9,727 bases of DNA, taken from the NCBI GenBank assembly GCA_031275515.1, contig JAISOQ010000279.1, positions 1-9,727 on the forward strand. Reading direction: 5' to 3'. The position numbers and the translations under genes are program-made. Numbering within the stretch: the stretch's first letter is position 1; each line of letters opens with the position of its first letter. The notes beneath the pieces are model-generated. The model was not told the DNA's origin. It saw only the letters and a program-made list of their open reading frames with translations, and searched no databases. Of this stretch, positions 5,686-9,727 are shown one piece after another. This DNA is from Treponema sp. (GTDB lineage Bacteria; Spirochaetota; Spirochaetia; Treponematales; Breznakiellaceae).

Positions 5686-8353
5686 ATGATTCCCGCTCGC
5701 TGTTCCTAAGTACCGCCTGGGCTCCCGCAAGACGCGCCAGGGGTACCCGGAAAGGAGAACAGGACACATAGCTCAATCCCGCCCGGTAACAGAAATCAAT
5801 AGTCCGGGGATCGCCGCCGTGTTCGCCGCAGATACCTACCTTGAGGTCAGGGTTGACGGAGCGGCCCTGCTCTGTGGCGTTGGAAATGAGGAATCCCACG
5901 CCTTCTTCGTCTATGGATTTGAAGGGGTCCACTTCAAGGACGTTCTTTTCCAGATACGCGGGCAGGAAGGACGCCACATCATCCCGGCTGAAGGCAAAGG
6001 TCATCTGGGTAAGGTCGTTGGTCCCAAAGCTGAAGAAATCGGCGTATTTGGCGATATGCCCCGCCCTGATGGCAGCCCGGGGAACTTCGATCATGGTCCC
6101 GATCTTGACAGGGATTTGCACTCCCGCCTTGTCAAACACCCTGTTGAGAACCGCTTCCGCATTGGGACGGAGCAGCTTCAGTTCCCGGGCGGTGATCACA
6201 ATGGGGATCATGATCTCCGGGTTCACCGGGATGTCCTTCTTTACGCAGTCCACCGCGGCCAGCGCAATAGCCTCAACCTGCATGTCGTAGATCTCCGGGA
6301 AGGTGACCGCCAGACGGCAGCCCCGGTGGCCCAGCATAGGATTCGCCTCTTTGAGCTTGTCAAGTTTAGGCGCCAGGACTTTGGGACTTACATCCAGGAA
6401 TTCCGCAAGCTCGTTGATTTCCTCTCTGCTATGGGGAACGAATTCGTGGAGCGGCGGGTCCAGCAGCCGGATGGTTACCGGACGTCCGCCCATAGCCTTG
6501 AATATGCCGAAGAAGTCTTTTTTCTGCATAGGGAGTATCTTCTTCAGCGCCGCCTTCCGTTCCGCCAGGGAATCCGCCACTATCATTGCCCGGAAGTAAA
6601 TGAGCTTCTCCGGGGCAAAGAACATGTGCTCGGTACGGCAAAGTCCCACGCCCTGGGCGCCGAATCCAAAGGCCCGCCTGGCGTCCTCGGGCTGGTCGGC
6701 GTTGGTCCTGACCTCAAAGCCCGTAAGTCTGCCCCGCACTGAAGATGCCCGGATGTCGTCGCACCAGGACAGAAAAGTGTTCATGTCCGCAGAGATGCCC
6801 GGAGCCACCAGGGGAAACTGCCCTTCGTAGACCTCTCCCGAGGACCCGTCTATGGAAAGCCAGTCCCCTTCCTTAAAGGTCTTTCCGCCTATGACGACCT
6901 TCTTCCCCAGGACCGAGACGCCCTTGGCCCCGGCCACACAAGGGGTACCCATACCCCGGGCGACTACCGCCGCATGGCTGGTCATGCCGCCGGTGGAAGT
7001 AAGGATGCCCTGGGAGACTACCATGCCGCCTATATCTTCGGGGCTTGTATCTTTGCGTACCAGGAGCACTTTGTGTCCCCGGGCGTGCCAGGTTTCGGCG
7101 TCCGCGGCGGAAAACACGATTCGGCCACAGGCGGCCCCGGGCGAAGCGTTAAGCCCCTTGGTAAGGGCCTTGACCCCCTTGAGGATCTTGGGGTTTATCA
7201 TGGGGTGCAAAAGCTGATCCAGGAGACTTGGGCTCATCCTGAGGATCGCTGTGTTTTTGTCTATGAGGTTTTCTTCCACCATATCGACGGCGCATTTCAC
7301 TGCCGCGGCCCCGGTACGTTTGCCGTTCCGGGTTTGCAGGATAAAAAGTTTGCCCTGCTGAACGGTGAATTCCATGTCCTGCATGTCCCGGAAGTGATTT
7401 TCCAGCTTGTCCTTGATGGCTACAAGCTGGTCGTAAATCTCCTGGTTTTTCTTCGCCAGGGAAGCGATCTTTTCCGGCGTCCTGATGCCGGCCACCACGT
7501 CTTCCCCCTGGGCGTTCATGAGGTATTCACCGTAAAATTCCTTCTTCCCTGTGGAAGGGTCACGGCTGAAACAGACGCCGGTTCCCGAATCCTCCCCAAA
7601 GTTGCCGAATACCATGGACTGAACGTTGACCGCCGTACCTTTGAGGTCCCTGATTTCGTTGAGCTGCCGGTACTTTATGGCCCGCTCATTCATCCAGGAA
7701 CTGAAAACCGCATTGACGGCGCCCCAAAGCTGCGCCAGGGGTTCTTGGGGAAATTCGACTTTTGCGCGTTTTTTAATTATCTTTTTGTATTCTCCCACCA
7801 GCTTTTCCAGATCTTTTTCAGTAAGCTCCGTGTCAAGTTCTATCCTCCGGGCGTTCTTAACGGCGGCAAGAGCGCCCTCAAAGTCATCGCTGGAGACGCC
7901 CATAACAACATCGCCGTACATCTGGATGAAACGCCGGTATGCGTCCCAGGCGAACCGGGGGTTCCCGGTCTGCTGCGCAAGCCCCAGCACCGCATTATCG
8001 TTCATCCCAAGGTTGAGAATAGTGTCCATCATGCCGGGCATAGAAACCGCCGCGCCAGAACGAACCGATACCAGCAGAGGATCATTGGGATCGCCGAGTT
8101 TTTTACCCATCAGCTCCTCCAGTTTTCTCAGGTTGTCGAGCGCTTCATCCTCAAACCCCTGGGGATACTCTTTATTATTCTCATAAAAAGCGGCGCACAC
8201 TTCGGTAGAAATCGTAAAACCCGGGGGAACGGGTATACCCAGATTGGTCATTTCCGCAAGATTCGCACCCTTGCCGCCAAGTATATCTTTCATTTTCGCA
8301 TCCCCTTCAGCGGTTCCACCGCCAAAGAAAAATACGTGCTTTTGATCATCCAT
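5669..8353 (-). CDS. ppdK: Pyruvate, phosphate dikinase
   Basis: This 894-residue cytoplasmic enzyme interconverts pyruvate + ATP + phosphate with phosphoenolpyruvate + AMP + pyrophosphate. In pyrophosphate-using anaerobes it commonly works in the glycolytic direction in place of pyruvate kinase. The N-terminal ATP-grasp part shows GGKGANLAEM with Lys28, and SVRSGAAVSMPGMMDTILN with Arg98. The swivelling phosphohistidine domain shows TGGMTSHAAVVARGMGTP with catalytic His460. The C-terminal PEP/pyruvate barrel shows GTMIEVPRAA, FFSFGTNDLTQMTFAFSRDD and GICGEHGGDP with catalytic Cys842. These match His455 and Cys831 of the well-studied Clostridium symbiosum enzyme (874 residues). The protein is about 20 residues longer than that enzyme, partly through a few N-terminal residues and partly through a tail SERESCHCEQ after the usual AQAVLRN-like end. 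ATG 8353 is preceded by GGAGG nine bases upstream. It is the first gene of the leftward run. Confidence 0.97.
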   Translation of the reverse strand: MDDQKHVFFFGGGTAEGDAKMKDILGGKGANLAEMTNLGIPVPPGFTISTEVCAAFYENNKEYPQGFEDEALDNLRKLEELMGKKLGDPNDPLLVSVRSGAAVSMPGMMDTILNLGMNDNAVLGLAQQTGNPRFAWDAYRRFIQMYGDVVMGVSSDDFEGALAAVKNARRIELDTELTEKDLEKLVGEYKKIIKKRAKVEFPQEPLAQLWGAVNAVFSSWMNERAIKYRQLNEIRDLKGTAVNVQSMVFGNFGEDSGTGVCFSRDPSTGKKEFYGEYLMNAQGEDVVAGIRTPEKIASLAKKNQEIYDQLVAIKDKLENHFRDMQDMEFTVQQGKLFILQTRNGKRTGAAAVKCAVDMVEENLIDKNTAILRMSPSLLDQLLHPMINPKILKGVKALTKGLNASPGAACGRIVFSAADAETWHARGHKVLLVRKDTSPEDIGGMVVSQGILTSTGGMTSHAAVVARGMGTPCVAGAKGVSVLGKKVVIGGKTFKEGDWLSIDGSSGEVYEGQFPLVAPGISADMNTFLSWCDDIRASSVRGRLTGFEVRTNADQPEDARRAFGFGAQGVGLCRTEHMFFAPEKLIYFRAMIVADSLAERKAALKKILPMQKKDFFGIFKAMGGRPVTIRLLDPPLHEFVPHSREEINELAEFLDVSPKVLAPKLDKLKEANPMLGHRGCRLAVTFPEIYDMQVEAIALAAVDCVKKDIPVNPEIMIPIVITARELKLLRPNAEAVLNRVFDKAGVQIPVKIGTMIEVPRAAIRAGHIAKYADFFSFGTNDLTQMTFAFSRDDVASFLPAYLEKNVLEVDPFKSIDEEGVGFLISNATEQGRSVNPDLKVGICGEHGGDPRTIDFCYRAGLSYVSCSPFRVPLARLAGAQAVLRNSERESCHCEQ

Positions 8354-8362
8354 GCTAAAGAG

Positions 8363-8367
8363 CCTCC
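8363..8367 (-). promoter_or_regulatory. Ribosome binding site of ppdK
   Basis: GGAGG in the mRNA, nine bases before ATG 8353, supports that start over internal ATGs. Confidence 0.65.
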
Positions 8368-8375
8368 ATAATTAC

Positions 8376-8404
8376 AGTATATATACTTATGAAAAAAAAG
8401 TGAA
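8376..8404 (-). promoter_or_regulatory. Likely sigma-70-type promoter of ppdK
   Basis: On the minus strand TTCACT (8404-8399) and TATACT (8381-8376) are separated by exactly 17 bp, with a run of T in the spacer. The hexamers match the consensus at 4 of 6 and 5 of 6 positions. Transcription would begin around 8369, giving a very short leader that carries the GGAGG ribosome site close to the 5' end. The -10 lies inside the perfect 12-bp palindrome AGTATATATACT (8376-8387), which could also be a binding site. Confidence 0.5.
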
Positions 8405-8542
8405 CGGGTACGTATGGCAGGAGCAGCAGCCTCAATTTCAAGGTAAACCTTCGTGATGCTTCAGGGTTGTTTTTCCATAGTTTTAGTCTAATCAAGGCAC
8501 CGGTCAGTTTATCTGTCTGGCATGGTAATTCTGATAAAGATA

Positions 8543-8572
8543 TTGACATAACAGGGCCGCCTAAAGGAAAAT
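8543..8572 (+). promoter_or_regulatory. Candidate promoter of the kinase gene
   Basis: A perfect -35 TTGACA (8543-8548) is followed after 18 bp by GAAAAT (8567-8572), a 4-of-6 match to the -10 consensus. The resulting leader would be about 55 bases. The -10 is weak, so the call rests mainly on the -35 and on position. Confidence 0.38.
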
Positions 8573-8634
8573 ACATTAAAGTACCCGCGAAGCCCCTTTA
8601 TTGCAGGCGGGATAAACGCCGAGGAGTAAAAATC

Positions 8635-9645
8635 ATGGACAGCACGACAAAATTTGTTGCAGACAAGGAAACCATCGCCCAAATGATGGAAAAAGCAGGA
8701 CTGCCCGCTCCGGAGGAGGTGTCGTCCCTCGACGGAGGCATGTTTAACAGCGCCTATGCGGTCAAGGCCGGGGGCTTTCAGTATGTCGTTAAAATAGCCC
8801 CGCCTCCGGGCAGCAAGATCGGGACCTATGAACGGGACATGATGAGGCAGGAGCTTTTCAGCTACGATATTCTTCGGGAAAAAACAAACATCGGCCTGCC
8901 CGCTGTTTATTACCGCGATACTTCCCGCACGTTTTTGCCCGTTGACTGGTTTGTCATGGAACGCCTTACGGCGCCGCGTATGCAGCTTGATGAACTGAAG
9001 CTGGAAGGGGAAGAAGCCGCCATCGCGCACCGAAAAGTCGCATCCCTGGCAGCATCGTACCACCGTATCGCAGGTACGGGTTACGGCTACCCTCAAAACG
9101 GCCTTTTCCCCAAGTGGAGCCAGGCTGTTAAATACATTATTCTTAACTTGATAACGGATGCTGAACGCTATGGGGGCGACGCTCCCTTAGCGGAGGAATG
9201 TCTTTTTTACGCCGAAAAATTTTCCAATGTACTCGACACCGCTCCCTGCCGGTATATCAATTACGATCTGTGGGAAAACAATATGTTTTACGACCGCAAT
9301 GAAAATGACGGTTCGGACGTGCCCGGACGGATCTATATGATAGATCCGGAACGCTTTTTCTGGGGCGACCCCATAGCCGATATGATTTTTCTTGATCCAA
9401 TGCATATTATACTGGGCGAAAAAAAAGAGGCGCTTGCCGGCTATAATCTTACCGCCGAATTTCCCGTTGACAGTGCGAACCGGGAGCACCAGATCCGCTA
9501 CTACATTCCCGCGGCGATTTACGGGGCTTTGATGCAGGTTGAGCGCTTCGAGCGTTTTACGCCGGGGGATGAAGGCTGGCGGATGGATTTGATGGGCGCG
9601 AAAATGTTTGGCGAAACATCATTGGCCGAGCTTAAAAAGCTGTAA
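8635..9645 (+). CDS. APH-fold phosphotransferase (aminoglycoside/choline/fructosamine kinase-like), substrate unknown
   Basis: This 336-residue cytoplasmic protein has the pattern of the aminoglycoside phosphotransferase/choline kinase superfamily, which transfers phosphate from ATP to a small molecule. Seen are a glycine-containing N-lobe turn (LDGGMFNSAYAV), the ATP-anchoring Lys53 in YVVKIAPP, and a following Glu in RQELFSYDIL. The catalytic loop is INYDLWENN with Asp211 and Asn216, and the metal-binding Asp237 is in MIDPERFFWGDPIADM. The usual HGD of the catalytic loop reads Asn209-Tyr210-Asp211 here; Asp and the Asn five residues later are kept, so activity is plausible. ATG 8635 is chosen because GAGGAG (8621-8626) lies eight bases upstream; the open frame extends further upstream without a ribosome site. 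CGC and CGT arginine codons are more frequent than in the GH13 gene, which prefers CGG/AGG, a possible sign of separate origin. It is divergent from ppdK. A link to antibiotic resistance is not supported. Confidence 0.82.
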   Translation: MDSTTKFVADKETIAQMMEKAGLPAPEEVSSLDGGMFNSAYAVKAGGFQYVVKIAPPPGSKIGTYERDMMRQELFSYDILREKTNIGLPAVYYRDTSRTFLPVDWFVMERLTAPRMQLDELKLEGEEAAIAHRKVASLAASYHRIAGTGYGYPQNGLFPKWSQAVKYIILNLITDAERYGGDAPLAEECLFYAEKFSNVLDTAPCRYINYDLWENNMFYDRNENDGSDVPGRIYMIDPERFFWGDPIADMIFLDPMHIILGEKKEALAGYNLTAEFPVDSANREHQIRYYIPAAIYGALMQVERFERFTPGDEGWRMDLMGAKMFGETSLAELKKL

Positions 9646-9658
9646 CGGGGAGCCGTTT

Positions 9659-9673
9659 GGCTTTGAAAAAGCC
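9659..9673. repeat. Small hairpin just after the kinase gene
   Basis: GGCTTT (9659-9664) and AAAGCC (9668-9673) form a 6-bp stem with a 3-base GAA loop, 13 bases after the kinase stop. No T run follows on either strand, so a standard intrinsic terminator is not shown. Confidence 0.3.
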
Positions 9674-9727
9674 CGATCCCGCCGAAATGGGGAGCGGACG
9701 TATCCCGGGCCGTCATGCGGTCTTACC
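9663..9727 (+). CDS. Possible 5' end of a further gene, cut by the window edge
   Basis: A TTG at 9663 opens a frame that runs to the last base without a stop (KKPDPAEMGSGRIPGRHAVL). GGGGAG at 9647-9652 would be its ribosome site, ten bases upstream. An in-frame ATG at 9687 is an alternative start. The stretch is too short to recognise, and the small hairpin at 9659-9673 overlaps the proposed start, so this is only a suggestion. Confidence 0.2.
   Translation, partial: MKKPDPAEMGSGRIPGRHAVL

Larger units (their letters stand above)
8354..8634. other. Divergent intergenic region between ppdK and the kinase gene
   Basis: These 281 bp carry the leftward ppdK promoter and leader at the left, a small inverted repeat AAGGTAAACCTT (8440-8451, 5-bp arms), and a rightward TTGACA (8543-8548) nearer the kinase. 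The kinase frame is open upstream as far as a TTG at 8467, but the residues do not look like part of the kinase fold and no ribosome site precedes that TTG. A 73-codon minus-strand frame (8576-8355) has no recognisable product and runs into the ppdK start, so I do not call it. No tRNA, riboswitch or mobile element is recognised here. Confidence 0.6.

Noticed and set aside
5819..6742. A 307-codon plus-strand frame opposite the C-terminal half of ppdK
   Set aside because: It is a shadow of the PEP/pyruvate-binding barrel of ppdK, with low-information sequence.
6974..8371. A 465-codon open frame on the plus strand opposite ppdK
   Set aside because: It lies wholly antisense to a gene with all PPDK catalytic motifs, has no ribosome site or recognisable domains, and is explained by the GC-biased codon use of ppdK.
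8355..8576. A 73-codon minus-strand frame just upstream of ppdK
   Set aside because: It overlaps the ppdK ribosome site and start, covers the likely ppdK promoter, and has no recognisable motif.
8635..9645. Antibiotic-resistance gene (aminoglycoside phosphotransferase)
   Set aside because: Only the fold is shared; the catalytic-loop signature differs and no mobile element or other resistance gene is present.
9519..9716. A 65-codon minus-strand frame at the right end
   Set aside because: Mostly antisense to the end of the kinase gene, with no ribosome site or domain.
1..9727. CRISPR array, tRNA/rRNA genes, insertion sequence or phage attachment site
   Set aside because: No regular direct repeats, cloverleaf-like segments, transposase frames or flanking terminal repeats were found on reading both strands.

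Overview
The window is a stretch of ordinary bacterial chromosome, moderately GC-rich by eye, with compact gene spacing and clear Shine-Dalgarno sites on most genes. It holds five complete minus-strand genes in a row, two complete plus-strand genes, and the cut-off end of one more plus-strand gene. The gene set (pyruvate phosphate dikinase, an aldo/keto reductase with two [4Fe-4S] sites, and an intracellular GH13 glycosidase with no signal peptide) suggests an anaerobic sugar fermenter. The GH13 sequence and the overall style recall Treponema-type spirochaetes, but a clostridial relative cannot be excluded from this sequence alone.

Layout. At 1-333 (+) is the C-terminal part of a TetR-type regulator. 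Positions 334-410 carry a weak hairpin, a perfect TATAAT -10 box, a strong 22-bp imperfect palindrome (377-398) and a GGAGGAG ribosome site. They lead into a GH13 alpha-amylase-family gene at 411-1808 (+). Converging on it from the right, with only 26 bp between, is an ABC importer of the SsuABC/TauABC/NMT1-THI5 class, transcribed leftward: binding protein (4390-3413), permease (3405-2608) and ATPase (2611-1835). The permease and ATPase share an ATGA stop/start overlap. Upstream of it on the same strand are the Fe-S aldo/keto reductase (5601-4468) and ppdK (8353-5669). A divergent 281-bp control region (8354-8634) separates ppdK from an APH-fold small-molecule kinase at 8635-9645 (+). The last 80 bases may hold the first codons of another gene.

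How the genes work together. The regulator, operator and GH13 gene look like one local circuit for intracellular maltodextrin or oligosaccharide cleavage. PPDK handles the pyruvate/PEP end of glycolysis and so conserves pyrophosphate energy. The reductase may take part in redox disposal, and the ABC importer brings in a small organic solute that cannot be named from sequence. The link between these modules is only adjacency and shared strand. I see no CRISPR array, transposase, tRNA, rRNA, phage gene or defence island, and no convincing evidence for an undescribed multi-gene system. The points most worth checking are the palindromic operator in front of the GH13 gene, non-canonical active-site residues in the reductase and the kinase, and the hairpin-bearing tail of ppdK.
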